From Desulfobacterales bacterium (GTDB lineage: Bacteria > Desulfobacterota > Desulfobacteria > Desulfobacterales > JAIPEE01), in assembly GCA_021737275.1 (NCBI GenBank), contig JAIPEE010000032.1, forward strand, positions 1 to 47,903: 47,903 nt of DNA, in the 5' to 3' direction. Positions 34,328-42,778 of the stretch are shown piece by piece; within the stretch, counting starts at the first letter, position 1; each line of letters opens with the position of its first letter. The notes under the pieces were generated by a model that did not search any database, had not been told where the DNA came from, and was given only the letters and a program-made list of their open reading frames with translations. The position numbers and the translations under genes are program-made.

Positions 34328-35011
34328 ATGTCAATAAAGTTACTGCACTATGGTTTACAACGAAGCGGCACCAATTTCCTTGAAACACTTCTCAAAAGTA
34401 GATATCGAGTTCATTTTTTGAATAGCAATCAAGACAGAACTGCCCCAATTCAAAAACACTTTCGACTATACGATGAGAAAGATATCGTCCCAGAGCCTCA
34501 GTATCGAAATGAACTCTACTTATCTACCTTTGAGACCTTTGAAAGAGCTCTAGAGATCGTGCCTGAATATTATTTAGTCCTCTCTAAAGATCCATATAGT
34601 TGGCTAATAAGTTACAAAAATTGGGCCCACAAGTGTAATTGGCCTAACGTCTCCCATCACTATATTATAGAATACAATCTATTCTATGCGAAGTGGCTAG
34701 AATTTTCACAACAAACTAAAAAGATACTATTTATTAGGTACATTGACTTATTACATGACGTTAATAGAGAATTGAGTATTCTAGAGGCGGAGATGGGGCT
34801 CCGCAACAAGCTCCTACATAAATTCATAGCAAAAAATATTCATGAAATTCCCCAGTCCGGAAAATTCACCGAGGATAACCGCAATTATTATTTGAGTGAA
34901 AAATATTTGGATAGCTATAAGAAAAAAGATCTGCAGGAAATTAACGAACTCCTCGACCCAAGAGTAATTTCCCTACTTGGCTATGAAAAACAATCTAATG
35001 TATTGTCATGA
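34328..35011 (+). CDS. Sulfotransferase-like protein
   Basis: 227 residues. LHYGLQRSGTNFLETLLKSR (5-24) holds the PAPS phosphosulfate loop, LVLSKDPYSWLISYKNW (83-99) the 3'-phosphate-binding Ser. The rest resembles small P-loop sulfotransferases seen in surface glycan loci. The second sulfotransferase of the locus; the two proteins are only distantly alike. Overlaps the next gene by ATGA. About 90 AT-rich bases upstream hold no gene. Confidence 0.72.
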   Translation: MSIKLLHYGLQRSGTNFLETLLKSRYRVHFLNSNQDRTAPIQKHFRLYDEKDIVPEPQYRNELYLSTFETFERALEIVPEYYLVLSKDPYSWLISYKNWAHKCNWPNVSHHYIIEYNLFYAKWLEFSQQTKKILFIRYIDLLHDVNRELSILEAEMGLRNKLLHKFIAKNIHEIPQSGKFTEDNRNYYLSEKYLDSYKKKDLQEINELLDPRVISLLGYEKQSNVLS

Positions 35012-35925
35012 AACCTGAACCTGCTCCGATCGTCCTATTCACATACAATCGTATCTGGCATACACAACAGACTGTGAAAGCTCTCCAGAAAAACGAACTT
35101 GCTGAACAAAGCAAGCTCATTATATACTCTGATGGTTCAAAAGATGCCGCCGATTGGAAGGGTGTTCAGAAGGTACGGAATTATCTTAAATCCATTGACG
35201 GGTTTAAATCTATTAGGATTGTCGAGCAGTCATCAAACAGGGGGCTTGCTACTTCCATCATTGAAGGCGTCACAGACGTAGTCAATAAATACGGTAAGGT
35301 TATTGTGTTAGAAGATGATATAGTTACTTCACCTTTCTTCCTCAAATATATGAACGATGCTCTTAAATATTATTACAACGAAGAGCAGGTCATGCATATT
35401 TCCGGGTACATGTTTCCCGTAAATTCGGCTGGTCTGAAGCAAACTTTTTTTTTCCGCTCAACCTCATGCTGGGGTTGGGCAACGTGGAAAAGGGCTTGGG
35501 ACTATTTTGAAAAGAACACCGACAAACTTTATTGTCAGTTCTCAAAAAATGACATTCATGTCTTCAACTTGGATGGATACCACAATTTCTGGAGACAAGT
35601 CGTTGACAATAAAAAGAAAAAAATTAATACCTGGGCAATATTCTGGTATGCCTCTGTTTTCAAGCAGCAAGGTCTATCCTTACACCCTTCCGTGTCAATG
35701 GTAAAAAACATCGGCCATGACCGATCAGGTGCCCACTGCAGAATTTCTGATATGTTTGATGGGCCGTTGGCAGATGCTCCCGTTATATATTTTGAATCGA
35801 ATATTACTGAATCTCGACTAGCTCTGAAAAGAATGCAACAATTTTATAAAAAAACCATAAGAAATCTTTTCCCTCGTTTCTTCGCCACAGTAAAATCGAT
35901 AACACGGCTGACACAGGTATCCTGA
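35008..35925 (+). CDS. GT-A glycosyltransferase, paralog of the one at 26376
   Basis: 305 residues. APIVLFTYNRIWHTQQTVKA; IYSDGSKD; VIVLEDDIVTSPFFLKYMND; CWGWATWKRAWDYFEK; INTWAIFWYASVFKQQGLSL; KNIGHDRSGAH. It matches the protein at 26376 motif by motif along the whole chain, indicating an old duplication within or before assembly of the locus. Probably adds a related sugar or the same sugar in another linkage. Confidence 0.82.
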   Translation: MKPEPAPIVLFTYNRIWHTQQTVKALQKNELAEQSKLIIYSDGSKDAADWKGVQKVRNYLKSIDGFKSIRIVEQSSNRGLATSIIEGVTDVVNKYGKVIVLEDDIVTSPFFLKYMNDALKYYYNEEQVMHISGYMFPVNSAGLKQTFFFRSTSCWGWATWKRAWDYFEKNTDKLYCQFSKNDIHVFNLDGYHNFWRQVVDNKKKKINTWAIFWYASVFKQQGLSLHPSVSMVKNIGHDRSGAHCRISDMFDGPLADAPVIYFESNITESRLALKRMQQFYKKTIRNLFPRFFATVKSITRLTQVS

Positions 35926-36001
35926 TCGAGGATTTTTTTTTACATTTGTCATCTTTAACCACAATTCCATATAGTAACCATTCTGATGTCCTGGATATAA
36001 A

Positions 36002-36865
36002 GTGATCAATAAATCTCCCTGGAAAGGCAATATATGGGGTCTCACCATTCCTATCGACAAACTAACACCAGCTGATCGAGACTATCTTCACTTATGGTCT
36101 AACCGCAAGATTCCACCGATTGATGAGATATGGAAAGAAATGGATACCATTTGGGACTCACTGGAACTTGACAACAGCGTATCTCTTAATGAACAAAAAA
36201 TTGATACTTTTTACTCACACCCAGTATGGATGTTAAATGGGCTTTTTACCGAATATGATCCAGAATCAAGCAATCATCGAGAAGCAATTGCTAATAAAAT
36301 ATCGACTCTTGCAATTTCCAAGATAGCAGATTTCGGAGGTGGTTTTGGAGCATTAGCGAGGCAGTTACTCAAAATATCACCTAAAATAGAAGTAGATATT
36401 ATTGAATCTTACCCTTCAGTTCTTGGCAAGCAGCTAATCTCAAATATTCCCCAAAGCCGATTTATCCCAAGACCTACGGGTAAATATGATTGTGCAATTG
36501 CACAGGATGTACTTGAGCATATAGAAGATCCTATCGGGCTTGTTTATGAAATAGCACAAGCAACTATAGAGAATGGTTATTTACTATTTGCTAATTGTTT
36601 CAAGCCGGTCATTAAATGTCACCTTCCTGCAACATTTCACCTTCGCCATACATTTAACTGGGTTGTTGAGCCGCTGGGCCTTAATTATTGTGGGAATGTA
36701 GAAGGGGCAGAACATGTACATATATTTCAAATGAAGCATGAAAATAGTAATTTGCAAGCATGTAGAAAGAGAGAAACTCTGTCAAAAAAAATTGACCCCT
36801 GGTTTAATCTAGCATGTGCATTTATCCGTAAACTAAAGCATGTTGGCGTGGGCAAAAAAATATGA
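36002..36865 (+). CDS. SAM-dependent methyltransferase
   Basis: 287 residues from a GTG start (the frame has no ATG upstream). KIADFGGGFGALARQLLKIS is motif I near 107-120; IIESYP, then CAIAQDVLEHIEDPIGLVYE is motif II region, LLFANCFKPVIKCHLPAT follows. Likely acts on a sugar of the glycan. About 75 bases separate it from the preceding GT; overlaps the next GT4 by ATGA. Confidence 0.75.
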   Translation: MINKSPWKGNIWGLTIPIDKLTPADRDYLHLWSNRKIPPIDEIWKEMDTIWDSLELDNSVSLNEQKIDTFYSHPVWMLNGLFTEYDPESSNHREAIANKISTLAISKIADFGGGFGALARQLLKISPKIEVDIIESYPSVLGKQLISNIPQSRFIPRPTGKYDCAIAQDVLEHIEDPIGLVYEIAQATIENGYLLFANCFKPVIKCHLPATFHLRHTFNWVVEPLGLNYCGNVEGAEHVHIFQMKHENSNLQACRKRETLSKKIDPWFNLACAFIRKLKHVGVGKKI

Positions 36866-38130
36866 AGATTACCCATATCAGCCACTCAGATCTTTCCGGC
36901 GGCGCTGCTCGGGCTGCATTCCGATTGCATCGTGCGTTACAAATGAGCGGCCATTCTTCTCGTATGCTGGTGCAAAAAAAGGTATCTGATGACCTATTGG
37001 TTTCAGGCCCGAAAAACTATCTTGAGAAATTCATATCGCTGGCCGAAATATTTCTGGGGGAACAATACACCCGTTTACAGCATACAGAAAACACTGCACC
37101 CCATACACCTTCCTGTGGATTTCCTTTTGGAGCACATTCTTTTTTAAAAGAAATCAGTCAATCAGATGTTGCCCACCTTCACTGGTTTCGTGAAACCCCA
37201 ACCCTTGCCACTATCGGTCGCATTACAGAACCCGTTATCTGGACACTTCACGACATGTGGGCTTTTTGTGGTGCAGAACATTACACATCAGACAATGATA
37301 GTGCCCGTTGGCGGAATGGATATACAAAGAATAATCGCTCAGGAAATGACAAAGGATTTGATATTGATCGTTGGACATGGTGTCGAAAAAAAAAGCATTG
37401 GCAGCACCCCTTACATATTATAACGCCAAGCAACTGGCTTGCAGAGTGCGCGTCTCAAAGTGCTCTCATGCATAGCTGGCCTATTCATGTAATCCCAAAC
37501 GCCCTTAACATAGATGTTTTCAAACCACTGAACAAATCTTATGCCAGGAATGTATTCAACCTACCACAAGACACTAACTTAATACTGTTTGGTGCTCTCA
37601 AAGGAGGAAACGACCCAAGAAAGGGATTCAGCCTACTGCTATCGTCCCTAAAGAAATTATTCCCATCAAAATCGCAAAAACATATTTGTGTAATTTTTGG
37701 AGAAAGTAAACCAGAAAATCCTCCCAATATTAACGTACCTCTGCACTGGACTGGTCCACTAACTGATGAGCATTCCTTGGCATTACTTTACAATGCCGCA
37801 GATGTCATGGTTGTGCCATCAAGACAGGAAAATCTCCCTCAAACCGGTACTGAAGCCCAGGCTTGCGGCTGCCCCGTGGTTGCATTTAACACTACAGGAT
37901 TGCCTGATGTTGTCGCACATAAAGAAAGTGGCTACCTTGCACATCCTTTTGATCCAAACGACTTGGCCCATGGAATACAATGGGTACTAAACGATAAAGA
38001 AAGATATAACAAATTGTCTGATACAGCACGTACAAGGGCAGTAACACTGTGGGCACCAAGTGTTGTGGTTCCTCAATATATCGATATCTACCAACAGGCT
38101 ATTGAACAGCAAAAAAGAATATCAAACTAA
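36862..38130 (+). CDS. GT4 glycosyltransferase, WcaC-like
   Basis: 422 residues. ITHISHSDLSGGAARAAFRL is the typical start of colanic-acid WcaC-type GT4 enzymes; VIWTLHDMWAFCGAEHY, then HIITPSNWLAECA and VIPNALNIDVFKPL at the domain boundary. Donor motif VVPSRQENLPQTGTEAQACG then CPVVAFNTTGLPDVV with E-x7-E. Retaining GT-B enzyme acting on a lipid-linked glycan at the inner membrane. Confidence 0.9.
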   Translation: MKITHISHSDLSGGAARAAFRLHRALQMSGHSSRMLVQKKVSDDLLVSGPKNYLEKFISLAEIFLGEQYTRLQHTENTAPHTPSCGFPFGAHSFLKEISQSDVAHLHWFRETPTLATIGRITEPVIWTLHDMWAFCGAEHYTSDNDSARWRNGYTKNNRSGNDKGFDIDRWTWCRKKKHWQHPLHIITPSNWLAECASQSALMHSWPIHVIPNALNIDVFKPLNKSYARNVFNLPQDTNLILFGALKGGNDPRKGFSLLLSSLKKLFPSKSQKHICVIFGESKPENPPNINVPLHWTGPLTDEHSLALLYNAADVMVVPSRQENLPQTGTEAQACGCPVVAFNTTGLPDVVAHKESGYLAHPFDPNDLAHGIQWVLNDKERYNKLSDTARTRAVTLWAPSVVVPQYIDIYQQAIEQQKRISN

Positions 38131-38134
38131 CCTT

Positions 38135-38920
38135 ATGGCACCCAAGATTTCCATCATCACTATCTCACTCAACTCTGAGCGCTACATTGAACAAACCATC
38201 ACCAGCGTTACAACCCAGTCATACAAAAACATTGAATATATCATTGTTGATGGTGGCTCAACTGACGGCACTTTGAATATCATTACAAAGCACGAATCCA
38301 AAATTGACCGCTGGATTACAGAATCAGACGACGGCATCGCAGATGCCATGAATAAAGGCATCTGTCTCGCCACTGGTGACTATATTATTTTTCTCCACTC
38401 AGATGATTATTTCACAGATATACACTCGTTATCCAATGCTGTTCTATTTCTTTCGAAGGAGTGGGATATCTTCCTTTTTAATATTTTCCTATCCAAGAAC
38501 GGAAAGAAAAAACTGTACCAGCCTAGAGGCTTCAACTGGTGGATGAATTTTAAAACAGGCATTTTTCATCAAAGTGCGATCTGCTCCAAAGAACTATTCC
38601 TCAAAATTGGTGTCTTTGATACTTCATATCACATAGCAATGGACTATGACTTTTTTCTGAGGGCATACCGGGCGAAAATGAAAACAAAAAAGATTACTCA
38701 CCCTCTTTCGGTAATGCGTTTATGTGGAGTTAGCTCAAAGATCGATAGGCCTAGTCTTAAGGAACGACTAGGTGAAGAACGCCGCATCCATTTCAATTGC
38801 ACAGCAAGTGCAATGAGGTTCTTATATCAGCTATATTGGCTCCTCTACCCGATTTACAAATATTCAAAATCCGAGAAAGAATTATTAGAGATACACTCCA
38901 AAACTGATTCACCCGACTGA
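38135..38920 (+). CDS. GT2 glycosyltransferase, WcaE-like
   Basis: 261 residues from the ATG at 38135, four bases after the previous stop; the frame is open further upstream inside the GT4 gene, but the GT2 fold begins here (KISIITISLNSERYIEQTIT). IIVDGGSTDGTLNII, DGIADAMNKGICLATGDYII, LHSDDYF (DXD) and YHIAMDYDFFLRAYRAK complete the GT2 core. Last gene of the rightward locus; convergent with the methyltransferase gene 13 bases on. Confidence 0.88.
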   Translation: MAPKISIITISLNSERYIEQTITSVTTQSYKNIEYIIVDGGSTDGTLNIITKHESKIDRWITESDDGIADAMNKGICLATGDYIIFLHSDDYFTDIHSLSNAVLFLSKEWDIFLFNIFLSKNGKKKLYQPRGFNWWMNFKTGIFHQSAICSKELFLKIGVFDTSYHIAMDYDFFLRAYRAKMKTKKITHPLSVMRLCGVSSKIDRPSLKERLGEERRIHFNCTASAMRFLYQLYWLLYPIYKYSKSEKELLEIHSKTDSPD

Positions 38921-38933
38921 TTATTTCAAGAAA

Positions 38934-39848
38934 TCAATCTAAGATGTGTGGGTTCTCCGGGAGAGAGACAATATCGTAACCTTCTTTTTTCAGCTCTTGT
39001 AAAACTTTCTCCGAGCTCTGCCCTTTAAGAATAACTGCTGCCAGGAGCCCATAATTTATAAGTCCAAATCTGCTAAATAAATTTTTTAACGCAATCAATC
39101 GTCGTGTTTTCTTTTGCAAGGGTCCCTTATCTGAAAAGTTTTCATATTCCACACCGGCTAGATAGACATCATTAATCCCTTTAAATGCTAGAAACTTGTA
39201 ATTTAATCCTATTGCAACTTTCTCTAGTTCCCTTCTAGAAATACTATATATATAATTACCGGATTCCTCAAAACGATCTTTAACAGCCTTTCTTCTGAGT
39301 AAAAACTTAACACCATTTTTTATTTTCCTGAAGAAAATCTCACAAAATCTGTCTGTTATGAAAGCATCATTGGGCTCGATCAACAAAACACCTTTTCGTG
39401 CTACCCGAAGCATTTCATAAAGAGCAAGCATAGGCCGTGGAAAATGATGGTACGAGTCTTTGCAGAGAACATAATCGAAAACAGCGTCTTTGAATGATAA
39501 CAATTCGGCATTTTCTACCTTGTAGTCAGATATATAGCCAATTTTTTTTGCCTCTTTCAAGAGGACCTCTGAGATATCTGTTGCAAGGACATCCCCCCCT
39601 CTGGTCGCAATATACTTCGCGTCCTTACCGAATCTGCCATCGCCTACTGTTAACCACTTCGCATCAGGTTCTGCTGTCAATATTGGCTCGAGAGTTTGAT
39701 AGATGCGTTGATGGCGCCAAGCGTCGACAGTACCTTTTGTAAGCCAGGTTTTTGCATGTTCTGCTTTTACACCCCCTTGGCCATATGCCTGGAAATGATC
39801 TGCATGTTGCTTATAGCTTTTCACTTGAAAAGTGTCTACAGAATTCAT
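38934..39848 (-). CDS. SAM-dependent methyltransferase
   Basis: 304 residues; ATG preceded by GGAG. KWLTVGDGRFGKDAKYIATR is an unusual motif I (GDGRFG), then VLATDISEVLLKEAKKIG, VLCKDSYHHFPRPMLALYEM and LLIEPNDAFI. Methyltransf_11/25-type core at about 55-180, unknown C-terminal part. It follows the methyltransferase at 39870 by 21 bases on the minus strand and is probably cotranscribed with it. Confidence 0.78.
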   Translation of the reverse strand: MNSVDTFQVKSYKQHADHFQAYGQGGVKAEHAKTWLTKGTVDAWRHQRIYQTLEPILTAEPDAKWLTVGDGRFGKDAKYIATRGGDVLATDISEVLLKEAKKIGYISDYKVENAELLSFKDAVFDYVLCKDSYHHFPRPMLALYEMLRVARKGVLLIEPNDAFITDRFCEIFFRKIKNGVKFLLRRKAVKDRFEESGNYIYSISRRELEKVAIGLNYKFLAFKGINDVYLAGVEYENFSDKGPLQKKTRRLIALKNLFSRFGLINYGLLAAVILKGQSSEKVLQELKKEGYDIVSLPENPHILD

Positions 39849-39869
39849 TATTGTTATCTCCGTGTAATT

Positions 39870-40649
39870 CTAGGGATATGAAGGAATTTCACCTTTTGAT
39901 TCTTCTTTGCTGACGGCAAAAACCATCTGATGGCAGTGATAGGGGTCTATCCTCTCAAGAATTGGCTGAATAAAATTGGGAAAGGGATATAACCCAAAAC
40001 CATACCCTCTAATTCCCACAAAGCCGAGTTGATGAAGATATGAATGAAGAACTCTATAGCTAAAAACAACGAGATGCCTATGTACGGGCGTATCACTTTC
40101 AAGGTCTGAACATTGATTATTGCTAACATAAAATGGAGTCTCATTCCTCTGGAGAACTTCCGAGTCCGGGTGTGGCCCAGAGGACGGCATTTTGCCACCA
40201 AGCAAAAGCATCATTGTGAAAAAAGTACTTATATTAGGTGTCAAAATAACAAGACTACCTCCCGGAGCCAGAACTCGTTTCGCTTCTCTCATCCATTGAC
40301 AACCGTTCAGCAGATGTTCGAGAACCGAAAGAGCAAAAACAGTCTGAAAGCTATTGTCATCATACGGAAGCGGTTTGTTCAAATCTCCCTGGATGACATT
40401 AAGCTTTTTATTTTGAGCCCTTTTTACTGACTCCAAGTCCCATTCAATACCTCTATAGTTGCCTTTCTTGAGTTTCATCCGCTCGTGGAGGACCCAGAAA
40501 TGATGTCCTCCAGAGGCACCACAATCTAAGCAACTCCCGCCATCCTTTTGGGATAATACAATTTCACGATAGGCTCGCTCATAGGCCTCCCCCATGGTGC
40601 GCCGATATAATCCTCGGAAATACGTAGTCAAAGGTGCAAAATTTTTCAT
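39870..40649 (-). CDS. SAM-dependent methyltransferase (operon displaced by IS)
   Basis: 259 residues. SCLDCGASGGHHFWVLHERM is motif I, GIEWD the acidic loop, VFALSVLEHLLNGCQWMREA and LAPGGSLVILTPNISTFFTM complete a Methyltransf_11 core. The start ATG lies six bases from the 6-bp target duplication of the IS. Removing the IS and the adjacent miniature element places this start about 35 bases after the stop of the GT4 gene at 42779, so it was probably in one operon with it. Confidence 0.8.
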   Translation of the reverse strand: MKNFAPLTTYFRGLYRRTMGEAYERAYREIVLSQKDGGSCLDCGASGGHHFWVLHERMKLKKGNYRGIEWDLESVKRAQNKKLNVIQGDLNKPLPYDDNSFQTVFALSVLEHLLNGCQWMREAKRVLAPGGSLVILTPNISTFFTMMLLLGGKMPSSGPHPDSEVLQRNETPFYVSNNQCSDLESDTPVHRHLVVFSYRVLHSYLHQLGFVGIRGYGFGLYPFPNFIQPILERIDPYHCHQMVFAVSKEESKGEIPSYP

Positions 40650-40661
40650 TAGGTTAATTTT

Positions 40662-42548
40662 GATAACTTCGTAAAAACTATTTTCAGCACAACATCTTAA
40701 TTTTACGTAATAAAACCGAAATTACTCGTTGCCGAAAAACTTATTTTATGTTAATATTATCTCGTAATTTCAAATAAATACGAGGGAATAAATGTTTCAT
40801 GTAAAAAACCACAAACAGCTTAACATTTTCGATCCCTGGGGCCATCTGGGGCCTAAGAGACGAAAACTTCTCGCTCAGTCATGGTCGGGGCTATTCCAGG
40901 AGAAAATTCTCACCGAAATGCCGGTGGAGACCCTGCGCAGCCACTACCACGAATGGAATGGTCGTCCCACCAAGGAACTCTATTCCATGATGGGACTGAT
41001 GGTTCTCCAACAGATGCATGATTTCACCGACGACCAAGCTGTGGAACAGTTTTGTTTTAACATCCAGTGGCACTATGCCCTCAATATTACCAACGCCTCT
41101 GATGCGGCCTCCTACATCAGTCATAAATCTCTCTGGACCATGCGTGACTTCATGTCCACAGATGAGACATATAATGAAATATTTGATAACGCACTGCAAA
41201 CATTAGCCAAGCTCTTCAAGGCCGACCTGTCCAAGCAGCGCATGGACTCCGTGCATGTGAAATCCAATATGCGCAATCTCGGCCGTATCGGGCTGTTCGC
41301 AAGAACCATCAAAAAATTCCTGGTCAACCTGAAACGTCAGTATCGTAGTCTCTTTGATCAACTTGACGATAGCCTGACGAGGCGTTATCTCGGCAAAAAA
41401 GAAGGATCTCTTTTCGCCATGGTCAAGCCTTCAGAGTCAAGCAGGACTCTTGATCAACTCGCTGAGGATGTATTTATCCTGACCCAACATTTTGGTTCAA
41501 AAACATCCATCCACGACATGAGCAGCTTTAAGCTGCTGGTTCGGCTTTTCAAGGAACAGTGCATCGTCGCAGACGATACAACAGGTTCCGCCGAACCAAA
41601 GGCCGTCGCCCGACCAAATAAAGATGTGCCTTCCGATTCTCTGCAAAATCCCTCTGATCCGGATGCCGGTTACAGCAGCCATAAAGGACAGGGTTATCAA
41701 GTGCAGGTCGTTGAGAATTACACTGAAGGTGACGATAAACAGCTTTCCCTGATTACCCATGTTGCCGTTGAATCAGCGGACCGGCACGATGCCGGCAGCC
41801 TGCTGCCTGCCTTGGCAAAACTTAAGCAGCGCGAGATGGCTCCGGAGCAGATCCTCGCTGATTCGCTCTATGGCAGCGACAGCAATTGCGAGCAAGCACA
41901 AAAGGAGCATGACGTTACCGTGATTGCCCCGGCTATGCCCGGCAATCAGAAGAAAATGCACCTTGCTGATTTTACCATCAACGACCAGGGCTGGATTACT
42001 TCCTGTCCTCAAGGTTCTGCCCCGATCAGGGTGAAAAAAATATCAACTGGCTTCAGTGCATCCTTTACACCAAGTGTTTGCTCCAAATGCCCTCTGTTTA
42101 AACAATGCCCCGTCTGCAAAGGGAAGAAGGCCTATTACATCCGTTATAAACACAAAGATATTCGCCTTGCCCACCGCAGACGCATTGAGTCCACAGCCTC
42201 ATTCAAGGACAAATACAGATTCAGGGCTGGAGTCGAGGCGACCATGTCTGAATTCGACCGGCGAACGGGTGTCAAGCACCTTCGGGTACGCGGCATGAAA
42301 GCTGTATGTTTTGCCGCGGTGATGAAGGCCATAGGTGTCAACATTTTCAGGGCCAGTCGGCACAGAAAGTGGCAAATCGACCCATTGATACCACAATGTG
42401 GTGCTTTTTTGACCGTCTTGGCTGTCTGCTGCCTTATCAAAGAGCAATTCAAGCGACGTTTACAAAAACACATCGCATTTTATATAAACTTTCAGCCGAA
42501 TCGGTTGAATCGGTTGAAAATGGCTTTTTAGCTTTTTACGATGCCATC
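40662..42548 (+). mobile_element. IS1182-like insertion sequence
   Basis: 1,887 bp, flanked by direct repeats AATTTT (40656-40661 and 42549-42554). Left end GATAACTTCGTAAAAAC; right end, read inward, GATGGCATCGTAAAAAG: 13-14 of the outer 16 bases match. It carries one transposase gene. The termini match those of the four miniature elements (GATGGCGTCGTAAAAAC and GATAAACTCGTA). It lies in tandem with one such element and splits a minus-strand glycan operon. The family call rests on the transposase. Confidence 0.85.
40792..42531 (+). CDS. DDE transposase, IS1182-like
   Basis: 579 residues, ATG after GAGGGA. N-terminal DUF772-type domain (HYHEWNGRPTKELYSMMGLM; FNIQWHYALNIT). Candidate catalytic residues: Asp in MDSVHVKSNM, Asp in ILADSLYGSDSN, and Glu in EATMSEFDRRTGVKHLRVRG. 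A cysteine cluster (CSKCPLFKQCPVCKGKK) lies between. Full length for the family and without frameshift, so probably active. GC content is higher than the surrounding glycan genes. Confidence 0.9.
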   Translation: MFHVKNHKQLNIFDPWGHLGPKRRKLLAQSWSGLFQEKILTEMPVETLRSHYHEWNGRPTKELYSMMGLMVLQQMHDFTDDQAVEQFCFNIQWHYALNITNASDAASYISHKSLWTMRDFMSTDETYNEIFDNALQTLAKLFKADLSKQRMDSVHVKSNMRNLGRIGLFARTIKKFLVNLKRQYRSLFDQLDDSLTRRYLGKKEGSLFAMVKPSESSRTLDQLAEDVFILTQHFGSKTSIHDMSSFKLLVRLFKEQCIVADDTTGSAEPKAVARPNKDVPSDSLQNPSDPDAGYSSHKGQGYQVQVVENYTEGDDKQLSLITHVAVESADRHDAGSLLPALAKLKQREMAPEQILADSLYGSDSNCEQAQKEHDVTVIAPAMPGNQKKMHLADFTINDQGWITSCPQGSAPIRVKKISTGFSASFTPSVCSKCPLFKQCPVCKGKKAYYIRYKHKDIRLAHRRRIESTASFKDKYRFRAGVEATMSEFDRRTGVKHLRVRGMKAVCFAAVMKAIGVNIFRASRHRKWQIDPLIPQCGAFLTVLAVCCLIKEQFKRRLQKHIAFYINFQPNRLNRLKMAF

Positions 42549-42554
42549 AATTTT

Positions 42555-42752
42555 GATAAACTCGTATTTATGCCCGTAGTTTGGGTGAAAACCTCAAATC
42601 TAGGATGGCTAAGTATTTATGCCCGGTAGTTAGGGTGAAAAGCTCCATATGCGAGGCGCGTATTTTTTATTTAATTTCGGCGTACTAAGGTACATCGAAA
42701 TTAAATAAAAAATGCAGCAACGAAGCAGATGGAGAGTTTTTACGACGCCATC
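42555..42752 (+). repeat. MITE-like element, copy C (198 bp, longest complete form)
   Basis: Complete element with AATTTT on both sides (42549-42554, shared with the IS, and 42753-42758). It carries modules at both variable sites: TTTATGCCCGTAGTTTGGGTG (21) and TTTATGCCCGGTAGTTAGGG plus TG (22). Its length is exactly the 155-bp copy plus 43. The central hairpin arms are as in copy B except for single changes. The same orientation as the copy at 9867. Confidence 0.92.
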
Positions 42753-42778
42753 AATTTTAACAAATAAAGGAAACGAAC

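Noticed and set aside
41497-42473. Long reverse-strand ORFs inside the transposase gene
   Set aside because: They are shadows of the transposase reading frame, with no family resemblance.
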